This document shows, piece by piece, positions 8,285 to 17,961 of a stretch of DNA of 64,000 bases. Origin of the DNA: Paenibacillus sp. FSL R5-0341 (lineage in GTDB: Bacteria > Bacillota > Bacilli > Paenibacillales > Paenibacillaceae); the NCBI RefSeq assembly GCF_037975235.1, contig NZ_CP150241.1, forward strand, positions 248,001-312,000. The letters are read 5' to 3'. The notes beneath the pieces were generated by a model. That model was not told the DNA's origin, made no database searches, and saw nothing but the letters and a program-made list of their open reading frames with translations. The position numbers and the translations under genes were made by a program. Every line of letters begins with the position of its first letter. Position 1 is the first letter of the stretch.

Positions 8285-10504
8285 ATGAATAACAATTGGT
8301 TTAGGCGTTTGCTGTTATCGTATCTGCCTGTTTTCTTTATTGTGACGACCATTTTATTCTTTATTTTCTTTCAGGTATTCAATGAACAGAATCGTAGAGA
8401 AGCGCTTAAGGCGAATGAATTCCTTGCCTCACAGGTCACGCAATATCTGGACAACTCCCTGCGTTCTATCGACTTCAAGGTACTGCGTGAAATTTTGACC
8501 AACCCTAACTTGAAGAATTATTTCTCGGTATCTGGCAGCGAAGATGTGTATGCAGGCATTCAGGCGGTCCAGGTAGTTGATGAATTGAAAATAGAGTATC
8601 CGCTGATCGATTCGATATATCTCGTTCGATATGGAGATGGCACGGTCTTCAGTAACGGGAAGGCTGTTCCGATTGAAGAGTTCCCGGATGCAGACTTCAT
8701 TGCAGATAGCCGGTCAAGGGATGAACAGAAATGGGCAGGAGCACGAGCGTTCAGGGCTTTTCCTTCGCAAGCGACGGAGCAGGTGATTACGATTGTGCGA
8801 AGTGTAGGGAACGGCAAAGGACTTGTGGTCACGAACGTGGATCTGAGTACCTTGAGAAAATCCATCATGCAGATGTATGATCCAGAATTTACGTTCGTGA
8901 ACATCTTCAACCGATCAGGCGGCAATCTGTGGGATAGCAGCATGCCAGAAGGGGTTACAGCTTCTACTAAAACCACTTCGGGAGAAGTCTTCTCCGAATT
9001 TACGTCGAGTTACAGTGGTTGGAAGGTGAAGACAGGTCTCAACAATGGCAAAATCGTCAAATTGGCTCTGCAATTTTATAATATCTGGTTTGCCTTTGCT
9101 GTAGTGGTTGTGTTAATTGGCGTGGTATGGGTGATCTATGTGACCCGCAGAAACTACAAGCCGATTCAGCAGATTGTCACGTTAATTCAGACCGTCTCTT
9201 CACAGAAGCAATCGGGGCTGAACTATGGCAAAGAGAATGAGTTCCGATTCATCCATACAACGCTGGAACGCATGATTGATCAGACGAGACAATATCGGGA
9301 GGAGCATGAAGAGAATCTGATTTTGCAGAAAAAAATGTTCTTTCAGGAGTTGCTGGAGGGCACACGAGACTTTACGAGCACGGAGCTGACAGCAGAGATG
9401 AGGAAGTTCAAACTGCCTGAGCTGGAGCATCGTTGGGCCGTCATGGTAGTCGAGATGGATCGGTATGATGCATTTGTAACGGAGTATCATGATCAGGACC
9501 AATCCCTCCTGAAATTCGTGTTATCCAGTATTCTGCAGGAGAGTGCGCGTCATGAAGGAACGGAAGTATGGGCTGAATGGATCTCCGATCAGCGTCTGTA
9601 CGCTATCCTCTGGATTCCGGAAATGGAACAGGCTGAGGAGACCGAGCATCGATTGCTCGCTGGTTATCTGGACAGAATCGATCAGTATCTGAACTTCACC
9701 GTGACCATCGGTGTTGGTCGGGTCGCTGTCGATATTCGGGGACTGAGAGCTTCATTGAAAGAAGCTGTGCACGCGCTGGAGTACAAGGCTGTACTGGGGA
9801 TGAATCGCATCATTCCGTGTAGCGATGTACCGAATTCGACCAATGATGTGTATGAGTTCCTGAAGACCATCTCACTGCTGGTGCAGGCGATGCGCTTATC
9901 GGACGATGTGTGGGAAAAGCATTTTGAAAGACTATTTGAACAGATTAGTGAGTCCGTCCTGTCCCGGCAGGAGATTATGAATACGATCCAATTGTTATTT
10001 CAACATTACAATCGGGAATTCGCCGAACTTCCACGAGAGTACCAGGAGTCGTGGGCTGCTATATTCACCCCACTTCTGCCAAGGCTTGAGGGCTGGGAAA
10101 CGTTAGACGATCTGCGTGAGCTGTGCTGGGAAGGGTTCAGGGAACTGGCGCTGCAGATGCAGACGCTGCATTGTTCTCGAAAACACAGATCACATATTCT
10201 GGAGATTCGCAAATATATCGAAGAGCATTACAACAATCCTGATCTGTCGCTGAACTACCTTAGTGATCTATTCGATATTAATCCGAAGTATCTGAGCAAG
10301 CTTTTCAAGGATGAGATTGGGGAGAAGTTTGTGGATCTGCTCATTAGTCATCGCATCGAAAAAGCCAAGCTGCTCATGCAGGAGACCGATAAGGCTATTC
10401 AGGAGATCAGTGAGGAAGTGGGATACACGAACTATAATTCCTTCAACCGGGCTTTCAAGAACGTGGTGGGTGTGGCACCGAGTGACTACCGCAAAGCCAT
10501 GTGA
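8285..10504 (+). CDS. Membrane-anchored AraC family transcriptional regulator
   Basis: One-component sensor-regulator of 739 residues. An N-terminal membrane helix (LLLSYLPVFFIVTTILFFIFF) is followed by an extracytoplasmic region of about 230 residues of Cache-like character. A second helix (FAFAVVVVLIGVVWVIYV) follows, then a cytoplasmic linker, and a C-terminal AraC double helix-turn-helix over the last 100 residues (EISEEVGYTNYNSFNRAFKN, VGVAPSDYR). ATG 8285 follows GGGGGGAT; upstream in-frame starts lack a binding site. Homologues of this build sense extracellular sugars or the loaded binding protein and activate adjacent ABC/glycosidase genes. Here it lies between the ABC transporter and the GH3/GH38 genes, which are its likely targets (inference). 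Confidence 0.88.
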   Translation: MNNNWFRRLLLSYLPVFFIVTTILFFIFFQVFNEQNRREALKANEFLASQVTQYLDNSLRSIDFKVLREILTNPNLKNYFSVSGSEDVYAGIQAVQVVDELKIEYPLIDSIYLVRYGDGTVFSNGKAVPIEEFPDADFIADSRSRDEQKWAGARAFRAFPSQATEQVITIVRSVGNGKGLVVTNVDLSTLRKSIMQMYDPEFTFVNIFNRSGGNLWDSSMPEGVTASTKTTSGEVFSEFTSSYSGWKVKTGLNNGKIVKLALQFYNIWFAFAVVVVLIGVVWVIYVTRRNYKPIQQIVTLIQTVSSQKQSGLNYGKENEFRFIHTTLERMIDQTRQYREEHEENLILQKKMFFQELLEGTRDFTSTELTAEMRKFKLPELEHRWAVMVVEMDRYDAFVTEYHDQDQSLLKFVLSSILQESARHEGTEVWAEWISDQRLYAILWIPEMEQAEETEHRLLAGYLDRIDQYLNFTVTIGVGRVAVDIRGLRASLKEAVHALEYKAVLGMNRIIPCSDVPNSTNDVYEFLKTISLLVQAMRLSDDVWEKHFERLFEQISESVLSRQEIMNTIQLLFQHYNREFAELPREYQESWAAIFTPLLPRLEGWETLDDLRELCWEGFRELALQMQTLHCSRKHRSHILEIRKYIEEHYNNPDLSLNYLSDLFDINPKYLSKLFKDEIGEKFVDLLISHRIEKAKLLMQETDKAIQEISEEVGYTNYNSFNRAFKNVVGVAPSDYRKAM

Positions 10505-10554
10505 TGTAAGTGCACGCGCCTAACTAATTCCGAACGCATAAGGAGAATGTGCAT

Positions 10555-12867
10555 ATGGACTATAAAGATGCTTCGCTTCCTATTCAGGAGCGAGTTCAGG
10601 ATCTGATTGGACGGATGACAACGGCAGAGAAGATTGGACAACTCATTCAGCCGATGGGCTGGAAGACGTATGACAAATTAGCTGATGGTACAGTACGGGT
10701 GACGGAAGAGTTCAAAGCGGACATGGAACAGGGCGGTGTCGGTTCTCTGTACGGTGTGCTTCGGGCCGATCCATGGACTGAAGTGACGCTGGAAACGGGG
10801 CTGACCCCACGACAAGGAGCTGTTGCTACAAATGTCATTCAGCAGTATGCCATGGAGCATTCCCGGCTGGGCATTCCCATTTTGTTCGGAGAAGAGTGTT
10901 CCCACGGGCATATGGCGATTGGGGCGACAGTATTTCCGGTACCGTTAACGGTGGGCAGCACATGGAATATGGAGTTATACCGCAGGATGTGTGAAGCCAT
11001 CGCTGTGGAGACCCGGAGCCAGGGGGGAGCGGCAACGTATTCCCCGGTGCTTGATGTAGTGCGTGACCCAAGATGGGGACGGACAGAGGAATGTTTTGCC
11101 GAAGATCCATATTTAATCGGTGAGTTTGCAGTAGAAGCGATGAAGGGACTACAGGGTGATCGCCTCGATTCCAACCAGACAATTGTCGCGACACTCAAGC
11201 ATTTTGCGGCTTATGGCAGCTCGGAGGGTGGGCGTAATGCAGCACCTGTGCATATGGGATTACGTGAATTGCATGAAATAGATCTGTTGCCGTTCAAAAA
11301 AGCAGTGGAAGCCGGGGCATGTTCCGTGATGACCGCTTATAACGAGATTGATGGTGTACCTTGTACGTCCAGTACGTATCTGTTGAATGACCTTCTGCGT
11401 GAGCAGTGGGGGTTTGATGGATTCGTCATTACTGATTTTGGCGCCATTCAGATGCTGGTCCATGGACATAACACCGCCGAGAACGGGGAGCAGGCCGTAG
11501 CACAGTCCCTTCAGGCCGGGGTAGACATGGAGATGTCCGGGTACATGTACCGCAAACATCTCGGTCAGGCGCTGGAGCAGGGATTGATCGAGGAGAAGGA
11601 TCTGGACTTGGCTGTGTGGCGGGTGTTGGAGATGAAATTCAGACTCGGGTTATTTGAAAAGCCTTTCGTTGATCCAGACTTTGCAGAGCAGGTTATCGGA
11701 TGTGAAGACCATACTCAGCTGGCGAGGGAAGTAGCGCAAGAGGGAATTGTTTTACTGAAAAATGAAGGGGCTACCCTCCCACTCGGCAAAACAGGTACAA
11801 AGCTGGCTGTCATTGGTCCAAACGCGAACCATATCTATAACCAGCTTGGGGACTATACCTCGCCACAGCCGAGAGAACAGATCGTCACCGTACTGGATGG
11901 CATTACGCGCAAGTTTGGCGCGGATTCGGGTCAGGTGCTGTACGCACCGGGTTGCCGGATTAAAGGCGATTCCAAAGAGGGATTTGAGCAAGCACTCGCC
12001 TGTGCGGAACAGGCGGATTTCATCGTGATGGTGATGGGTGGGTCCAGCGCCCGCGATTTTGGTGAAGGTACCATAGACTTGCGGACAGGAGCGTCTGTGG
12101 TAACGGATGATCCATGGAACGACATGGAGTGTGGCGAGGGCATTGACCGGGCTTCCCTGAATCTCATGGGTGTTCAATTGGAGCTGGTGCAGGAGGTACA
12201 TAAGCTGGGAAAACCCGTTATCGTGGTGTATATTAACGGCCGCCCAATAGCTGAACCTTGGATTGATGAGCATGTTCATGCGATTGTGGAAGCGTGGTAC
12301 CCCGGGCAGGAAGGTGGTAACGCGATTGCGGATATTCTGTTTGGCGATGTGAATCCATCGGGCCGCCTTACCATCTCCATTCCCAAGCATGTTGGGCAAC
12401 TTCCGGTCTATTATCATGCCAAACGCACTCGTGGCAAGCGGTATCTGGAGATGGATCTTGCGCCGCAGTATCCGTTCGGATATGGGCTGAGCTATACCGA
12501 ATTCAAATACGAGAATGTAAGGGTTATACCAGATGTGATCGGCCCGGACGATGAAGCTCAGGTGATGGTTGAAGTCACGAATACCGGAGCGGTTGCCGGA
12601 AGTGAGGTTGTGCAGTTGTATATCACAGATGTATCAGCTTCGGTCACGCGAGCTGAAATGTCACTGAAAGGTTTTCGTAAAATTCATCTGGAGCCAGGAC
12701 AGACTCGGACCGTTACATTCTCTGTGCAAAAAGAACATCTCGCACTGGTCGACTCTCGTCTTCAGTCTGTCGTGGAACCGGGTGAATTCAGGCTCATGGT
12801 TGGCCGCAGTTCCACAGAATGGACTGCTTGCAGTCTGCAGATCCAGAAGGTGGGGGTGGAAGTATGA
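10555..12867 (+). CDS. Beta-glycosidase, GH3
   Basis: Retaining exo-glycosidase of 770 residues with the full GH3 layout: an N-terminal TIM barrel, an alpha/beta sandwich and a C-terminal fibronectin-III-like domain. Visible motifs are DVVRDPRWGRTEECFAEDP (about 167-185), KHFAAYG (215-221) and GFDGFVITD with the expected nucleophile Asp294. No signal peptide is present, so it is intracellular. ATG 10555 is preferred over GTG 10549, which sits only 3 bp after AAGGAG. The activity could be beta-glucosidase, beta-xylosidase or related; the family does not decide this. It overlaps the next gene by ATGA, so both are translationally coupled. Confidence 0.92.
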   Translation: MDYKDASLPIQERVQDLIGRMTTAEKIGQLIQPMGWKTYDKLADGTVRVTEEFKADMEQGGVGSLYGVLRADPWTEVTLETGLTPRQGAVATNVIQQYAMEHSRLGIPILFGEECSHGHMAIGATVFPVPLTVGSTWNMELYRRMCEAIAVETRSQGGAATYSPVLDVVRDPRWGRTEECFAEDPYLIGEFAVEAMKGLQGDRLDSNQTIVATLKHFAAYGSSEGGRNAAPVHMGLRELHEIDLLPFKKAVEAGACSVMTAYNEIDGVPCTSSTYLLNDLLREQWGFDGFVITDFGAIQMLVHGHNTAENGEQAVAQSLQAGVDMEMSGYMYRKHLGQALEQGLIEEKDLDLAVWRVLEMKFRLGLFEKPFVDPDFAEQVIGCEDHTQLAREVAQEGIVLLKNEGATLPLGKTGTKLAVIGPNANHIYNQLGDYTSPQPREQIVTVLDGITRKFGADSGQVLYAPGCRIKGDSKEGFEQALACAEQADFIVMVMGGSSARDFGEGTIDLRTGASVVTDDPWNDMECGEGIDRASLNLMGVQLELVQEVHKLGKPVIVVYINGRPIAEPWIDEHVHAIVEAWYPGQEGGNAIADILFGDVNPSGRLTISIPKHVGQLPVYYHAKRTRGKRYLEMDLAPQYPFGYGLSYTEFKYENVRVIPDVIGPDDEAQVMVEVTNTGAVAGSEVVQLYITDVSASVTRAEMSLKGFRKIHLEPGQTRTVTFSVQKEHLALVDSRLQSVVEPGEFRLMVGRSSTEWTACSLQIQKVGVEV

Positions 12868-15800
12868 TTCGAATTCAGCGATTCATCGAGGATCTGAAGC
12901 AGCGGCAATGGCTGGATACGATCGAGCTTCCAGCGTGGGAGATGCAGAGGGCCAGATACATTCGGCCAGGAGAATACGAGTACGAACAGGCAGAAGTAAA
13001 TGAAGATGAGCAGGCAGACAAGGCCATGCAAAGCTTGAATCCGCTGAACAGCGTACATGGAACGACGTATTTTCTGCGCAAACGTGTGGAGATTCCGGAG
13101 GAGTGGCAATATCAGGCTATTGGGCTGATCTTCGAGGCTGGAGGAGAAGGGCTGCTGAAGGTGAATGGCATGCCGTATCACGGACTGGACCGGAATCACG
13201 GGTTCGTCCCCCTTCCGAGAAGTCGGGTAGGAGATACGCCGCAGTTGGAGATTGAACTCTATGATCCGATTCCAGAGCCGGATGACCCACTCAACCGACA
13301 AGCTGTTATTCAGCCGCCTATTCAGGGTATTCGGGCAGCATTGGTTCATATCAATCAGCCGTTACAGAGCCTGATGTACAGCGTGACGGTACTCGCTGAG
13401 TCGCTCCGGGCATATAACGAGAAGGAGCCCAAGCGGATGGCGCTTATCCAGGCCATTCATCAGGTGATGGATGACATGTACAATGACCCGGAACGCTGGA
13501 GTGATGCAGCTTGGATACAGAACTTCGAATATGCATTAGCACAGTCGGTACAGCAGGAAGACCCGGAGGAATATCGAAGTGGCTTCATGCATCTGGTTGG
13601 ACAATCCCACATTGATATTGCCTGGCTGTGGCCTGTACGTGAGACGGTTCGCAAGTCCAGTCGCACGTTTTCGACCATGTGCACCTTGATGGACACGTAC
13701 CCGGATTTCGTGTATTCCCAGAGCCAGCCGCAGTTATATGCCTTCGTGAAGGACCATTACCCGGAGTTGTATGAGCGAGTTAAAGCCCGTATTGCTGAAG
13801 GGCGCTGGGAGTTGGTCGGAGGCATGTGGGTCGAGCCGGATCTGAATATTCCGAGTGGCGAGTCGTTAGTTCGGCAGATTCTGTATGGACAGAACTTCTA
13901 TCAGGCGGAGTTTGGCAAACGCTCCAACATCGAGTGGCTGCCGGATACCTTTGGCTACTGTGCTTCCTTACCGCAGATGCTGAAGCTCGCGAATATTCCT
14001 TATTTTATGACCACCAAGCTGAATTGGAATGATACCAATGCGTTTCCGTATGACCTCTTCGACTGGGTAGGCATTGACGGAACTTCCGTGCTGGCGTATC
14101 TGAATCATGGCGTGAATGAACATACGCGTCCCAAAGATGTGGATGAACACTGGCAATCGTATAAACAGAAGGATGTGCATCCTGAGCAGATGTTGCTTTA
14201 TGGACATGGCGATGGTGGTGGCGGCGTGACGAATGAGATGGTGGAGTTTGCGGAGCGATCCCATTTGATGGTCGGACAGCCGATCAGCAAATTCAGCACG
14301 GCTGGTGCTTTTTTTGAAGACATATCATTAAATCATCCGACGTTGCCGAAATGGCACGGGGACTTGTACCTGGAGCTGCATCGCGGAACCTACACGACTC
14401 ATGCGAGGAACAAACGTAGCAATCGAAAGGCAGAGGTACTGTATCGGGAAGCGGAGATCTGGGGGCAATTTGCCGGAGCTTGGGCTGCACACACGAAGAA
14501 TGATCTGGATGAGGGCTGGAAGCTGATTATGCTCAACCAATTCCATGACATTATTCCGGGAACGTCGATTCCTGAAGTATACGTAACGTCCACCGAGGAG
14601 TACACGAAGGTATTTGCATTAGGTACATCCGCACTGCGGGAAACGTTGGATACCCTTGCGGAGAACATTGCAACAGATGAAGTCGATGGTCTTCCCTACA
14701 TTATATTCAACAGCCTCGGCTGGGAACGGGGAGAAAATGTCACCATTACAGGCGATGCCCATCTCGCAGGGCTTGCTGCATTTGATCGTCAAGGAAAGCG
14801 TCTGGCCTGTGATCTTGAACAAAAGGAAGACAAGTATACGCTGCTCGTGCATGTTCCATCGATTCCTGCTTTTGGGTATACAACCATATGGCTGCGCGAG
14901 GCATCGGATGTTATCCTTCCAGTAAGGGGAGAAGAATCTTTCCCTTCCACATGGGAAACTGAATTCTACACGCTTGAGTTCAATGAATTGGGAGAGATCA
15001 CCCGATGGTATGACAAATCGGTAGGACGCGACTGGCTGAAGCCCGGTGATCGGGCGAATGAGTGGCAGTTTTTCCACGACAAACCGACGTACTGGGATGC
15101 ATGGGATATCGATCCACGGTTTGAATCCCAGCGAGCTGGTGCGGTGCAGTTGATCTCCAGAGAGGTTGTACAACGCGGGGCTACGCGAGATGTACTGCGT
15201 TTTGTCTGGAAGCTGAATCAATCGGAGATCAGTCAGGATATCATTTTGCATCGTCACCAGCGGCGTGTTGATTTCCATACAAAAGTGAAGTGGAATGAAA
15301 GTCATAAGCTGCTCAAGGTGGCCTTTCCAGTGGATCTGGTGGCAGCCAAAGCAGCCTATGAAATTCCGTTTGGAGCGTTGGAGCGTCCAACTCATAACAA
15401 CACCAGTTGGGAGCAGGCGCAGTTCGAGGTCTGCGGGCATCGTTGGGCGGATATCTCGGAGGGAAACAGCGGTGTGAGTTTGCTGAATGATTGCAAGTAC
15501 GGGTATGACATCAAGGATCGGACGATCCGCCTGTCCCTGCTTCGTGCCCCGAAATGGCCGGATGAACATGCCGATCAGGGCGATCATGAATTCACGTATT
15601 CGATCCTGCCCCACCAGGGCGATTGGCGACAAGCCGCCGTGGTTCGCCGGGCGATGGAGCTTAATCATCCGGTGGAGGTTGTGGCAGCGAGTCAGTCTTC
15701 CGGTCACTTGCCAGCTGAACATGCTTGGGTTCAGTTCCACAGTGAGCATGTCATACTGGATGCAATTAAGCCCGCAGAAGACGGCTCGGGAACGGTGCTG

Positions 15801-15995
15801 CGTTTCTACGAATCATCTGGAGGTCGGGAAACGGTGCAGGTTCAGTGGGCTGAAAAGGAAATCAAAGCGTCCATCATTAATCTGCTGGAGGATGAGATCC
15901 ATCCGTTGGCTTGTCCAAACGGAGCATTCGAACTGAGATTCAAACCGTATGAGATTAAGTCGGTGAAACTTGTTCCAGTGAATCCAAATACGTAA
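12864..15995 (+). CDS. Alpha-mannosidase, GH38
   Basis: Cytoplasmic zinc-dependent alpha-mannosidase of 1043 residues, as usual for bacterial class II enzymes. Motifs are GQSHIDIAWLWPVRET (246-261; His249 and Asp251 as zinc ligands) and WLPDTFGY (358-365; Asp361 is the expected nucleophile). Also seen are HGDGGGGVTNEM and LNQFHDIIPGTSIPEVY (a further zinc His), followed by the long beta-sandwich C-terminal half. ATG 12864 overlaps the TGA of the GH3 gene; an earlier in-frame start would extend into GH3 without a ribosome binding site. It trims terminal alpha-mannose from imported glycans. Together with GH29 and GH3 it suggests processing of N-glycan-like oligosaccharides (inference). Confidence 0.94.
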   Translation: MIRIQRFIEDLKQRQWLDTIELPAWEMQRARYIRPGEYEYEQAEVNEDEQADKAMQSLNPLNSVHGTTYFLRKRVEIPEEWQYQAIGLIFEAGGEGLLKVNGMPYHGLDRNHGFVPLPRSRVGDTPQLEIELYDPIPEPDDPLNRQAVIQPPIQGIRAALVHINQPLQSLMYSVTVLAESLRAYNEKEPKRMALIQAIHQVMDDMYNDPERWSDAAWIQNFEYALAQSVQQEDPEEYRSGFMHLVGQSHIDIAWLWPVRETVRKSSRTFSTMCTLMDTYPDFVYSQSQPQLYAFVKDHYPELYERVKARIAEGRWELVGGMWVEPDLNIPSGESLVRQILYGQNFYQAEFGKRSNIEWLPDTFGYCASLPQMLKLANIPYFMTTKLNWNDTNAFPYDLFDWVGIDGTSVLAYLNHGVNEHTRPKDVDEHWQSYKQKDVHPEQMLLYGHGDGGGGVTNEMVEFAERSHLMVGQPISKFSTAGAFFEDISLNHPTLPKWHGDLYLELHRGTYTTHARNKRSNRKAEVLYREAEIWGQFAGAWAAHTKNDLDEGWKLIMLNQFHDIIPGTSIPEVYVTSTEEYTKVFALGTSALRETLDTLAENIATDEVDGLPYIIFNSLGWERGENVTITGDAHLAGLAAFDRQGKRLACDLEQKEDKYTLLVHVPSIPAFGYTTIWLREASDVILPVRGEESFPSTWETEFYTLEFNELGEITRWYDKSVGRDWLKPGDRANEWQFFHDKPTYWDAWDIDPRFESQRAGAVQLISREVVQRGATRDVLRFVWKLNQSEISQDIILHRHQRRVDFHTKVKWNESHKLLKVAFPVDLVAAKAAYEIPFGALERPTHNNTSWEQAQFEVCGHRWADISEGNSGVSLLNDCKYGYDIKDRTIRLSLLRAPKWPDEHADQGDHEFTYSILPHQGDWRQAAVVRRAMELNHPVEVVAASQSSGHLPAEHAWVQFHSEHVILDAIKPAEDGSGTVLRFYESSGGRETVQVQWAEKEIKASIINLLEDEIHPLACPNGAFELRFKPYEIKSVKLVPVNPNT

Positions 15996-16012
15996 TCTTC
16001 AGGAGGTATGAC

Positions 16013-16888
16013 ATGAAATTAACGAATAAGATTGGTGTCATCGTGGATAGTTTTGGCGTAGGTGTACGGGAAGGGTTGAACAAAGCCAAAGACGTAGGTG
16101 CAGAAGGTGTGCAGATCTATGCCGTCAAGGGAGAGATGGACCCTGAAAATTTGTCACCTGCGGCACGCAAAGAGTTAAAGAGTTACATCGATTCTCTGGG
16201 TCTTGAAATTTCAGCATTGGTCGGTGACCTGGGCGGACATGGGTTTCAGGTCAAGGAAGATAATCCGTGGAAAGTGGAGAAGTCGAAGCGGATCGTGGAT
16301 CTGGCCCTCGATCTGGGCACTAACATCGTCACAACACATATCGGCATTGTTCCACATGACCCTTCATCGGAGGTCTATGCTACGCTGCACGCTGCTTGTG
16401 AGGAGCTGGGCCAATACGCCAAGAGTGTTGGTGCGTACTTTGCCATTGAGACAGGACCGGAAACGGCTGCTGACTTAAAAGGATTCCTGGATACGCTGTC
16501 GACCAACGGAGTATCAGTGAATTTTGACCCGGCGAATATGGTGATGGTGACTGGAGATGATCCGGCGCGGGGCGTTCATCTGCTCAAGGATTACATCGTA
16601 CATACCCATGTGAAGGATGGTGTGCGGCTGAAGGAAGTTGACCCACGAGACGTATATGGAGCGGTCGGTTATGCCCCTATGGATCACGATAAGATTGCCG
16701 AGATGGTCTCTTCCGGAACATTCTTCCGCGAGGTTCCTCTGGGCGAGGGTGGCGTTGATTTTGACGGATACTTTGCAGCGCTTCAGGAGATTGGTTACAC
16801 CGGTTATCTTACGATTGAACGTGAGGTTGGGCATCAGCCGGAGCAGGACATTCGCAAGGCGGTTCAATTTATCCAACAATATCGATAG
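16013..16888 (+). CDS. Sugar phosphate isomerase/epimerase (TIM barrel)
   Basis: A 291-residue member of the AP-endonuclease-2/xylose-isomerase-like TIM-barrel superfamily. The metal-site pattern is AIETGPET (Glu), VNFDPANM (Asp), VHTHVKDG (His) and LTIEREVG (Glu). It starts at ATG after AGGAGGT, 17 bp behind the mannosidase, and the next isomerase gene follows after 12 bp. It is clearly more distant from the pair at 3-491 and 16901-17773 than those two are from each other. A role in epimerising or isomerising a keto-sugar made by the locus is inferred. It is probably in the GH3-GH38 transcript. Confidence 0.87.
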   Translation: MKLTNKIGVIVDSFGVGVREGLNKAKDVGAEGVQIYAVKGEMDPENLSPAARKELKSYIDSLGLEISALVGDLGGHGFQVKEDNPWKVEKSKRIVDLALDLGTNIVTTHIGIVPHDPSSEVYATLHAACEELGQYAKSVGAYFAIETGPETAADLKGFLDTLSTNGVSVNFDPANMVMVTGDDPARGVHLLKDYIVHTHVKDGVRLKEVDPRDVYGAVGYAPMDHDKIAEMVSSGTFFREVPLGEGGVDFDGYFAALQEIGYTGYLTIEREVGHQPEQDIRKAVQFIQQYR

Positions 16889-16900
16889 GGAGCTGAGCAG

Positions 16901-17773
16901 ATGAAAGTGGGCCTGAGCACGTATAGTTTGTTGAACGATTTGAATTCGGGTGAGATGACTGTGCTGGATGTGATCGACTGGATTGCGGCGAACGGCGGCG
17001 AGCATATGGAGATGGTGCCTTACGGTTATACCGTGGAGGATAATCACGATCTGGCGGATGCAATTCGAGAACGGGCAGCGTCTGCGGGTATTGAACTGTC
17101 CAATTACTCGATGCCAGCGAATTTCGTGCAGGAGACGGAAGAGGCGTTTGCAGAAGAGATGGCTCGGGTCAAAAGGCATGTGGATGTCGTACACCGGATG
17201 GGTGTAAAACATCTGCGTCATGACGTCACTGCGTTTACTCTGCCGAAGGAGAAGATGACCATTGCCTGGTTCGAGCAACATCTGCCTCTGATGGTGAAGG
17301 GAAGCCAGATCATTGCGGACTATGCCGCGCAGTTTGGAATCACCACGACCATTGAGAATCACGGCTTCAGTGTGCAGGCGAGTGATCGGGTGCAACGTGT
17401 GCTGCATGCTGTAGATCGTCCGAACTTCAAAACAACACTCGATATAGGCAACTTCATGTGCGTGGATGAGAACCCGATCATCGGCGTCATGAAAAATCTG
17501 CCGTACGCTTCTCTGGTCCACTTCAAAGACTTCTACTTCCGTCCTTATGATGAGCATCCGGGTGAAGGTGAATGGTTCACCACAGCCTACGGCAACTTCC
17601 TGCGTGGTGCCATCGTTGGGCAAGGGGATATTCCAATCCGCAAAATTGTAAAGCTGATCAAAGAGTCCGGCTATGATGGCCACATTACGGTGGAATTCGA
17701 AGGCATGGAGGAATGCAAATCCGCATCCAAAATCGCCATGGACAACCTGCGCCGCTTCTGGGAAGAAGCGTGA
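16901..17773 (+). CDS. Sugar phosphate isomerase/epimerase (TIM barrel), paralogue of the first gene
   Basis: A 290-residue TIM-barrel protein, complete counterpart of the truncated gene at 3-491. Metal-ligand motifs are TIENHGFS (Glu), TTLDIGNFM (Asp), VHFKDFYF (His) and VEFEGMEE (Glu). It follows the other isomerase by 12 bp and is closed by a terminator, so it ends the GH3-GH38 operon. Two close paralogues at the two ends of one glycan locus, one of them beside a Gfo/Idh oxidoreductase, suggest related steps on related substrates. The substrate is not known. Confidence 0.88.
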   Translation: MKVGLSTYSLLNDLNSGEMTVLDVIDWIAANGGEHMEMVPYGYTVEDNHDLADAIRERAASAGIELSNYSMPANFVQETEEAFAEEMARVKRHVDVVHRMGVKHLRHDVTAFTLPKEKMTIAWFEQHLPLMVKGSQIIADYAAQFGITTTIENHGFSVQASDRVQRVLHAVDRPNFKTTLDIGNFMCVDENPIIGVMKNLPYASLVHFKDFYFRPYDEHPGEGEWFTTAYGNFLRGAIVGQGDIPIRKIVKLIKESGYDGHITVEFEGMEECKSASKIAMDNLRRFWEEA

Positions 17774-17798
17774 CAAATATCATAGAGAGATCATCAAG

Positions 17799-17826
17799 TG
17801 CCACGTTCAGACGTGGCTCTTTTTCT
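17799..17826 (+). terminator. Rho-independent terminator of the glycan operon
   Basis: GCCACGT-TCAG-ACGTGGC forms a perfect 7-bp stem followed by CTCTTTTTCTC. It lies 25 bp after the isomerase stop. Confidence 0.85.
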
Positions 17827-17881
17827 CATGTTATAGCAACTGAAAAAGCCTATCAGAATATGGTTCTGCGCAAGGATTAAG

Positions 17882-17908
17882 TTACGAGCATCACAAGTGT
17901 GGTATAAT
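17882..17908 (+). promoter_or_regulatory. Promoter of the small HTH gene
   Basis: A perfect TATAAT (17903-17908) is preceded by TTACGA (17882-17887) at a short 15-bp spacing. It lies about 55 bp before the ATG. Confidence 0.5.
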
Positions 17909-17961
17909 GGATATATTCAGCCTGATAATAACTGGCTATGGATAGGAGAGGTCGCTGATCT

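Noticed and set aside
14619..15749. 376-codon minus-strand ORF inside the GH38 gene
   Set aside because: Shadow of the mannosidase coding frame; composition and lack of domain signals show it is not a gene.
16514..17776. 420-codon minus-strand ORF across the two isomerase genes
   Set aside because: Antisense to two well-supported genes; His/Arg/Ile-rich translation typical of a reverse-frame artefact.
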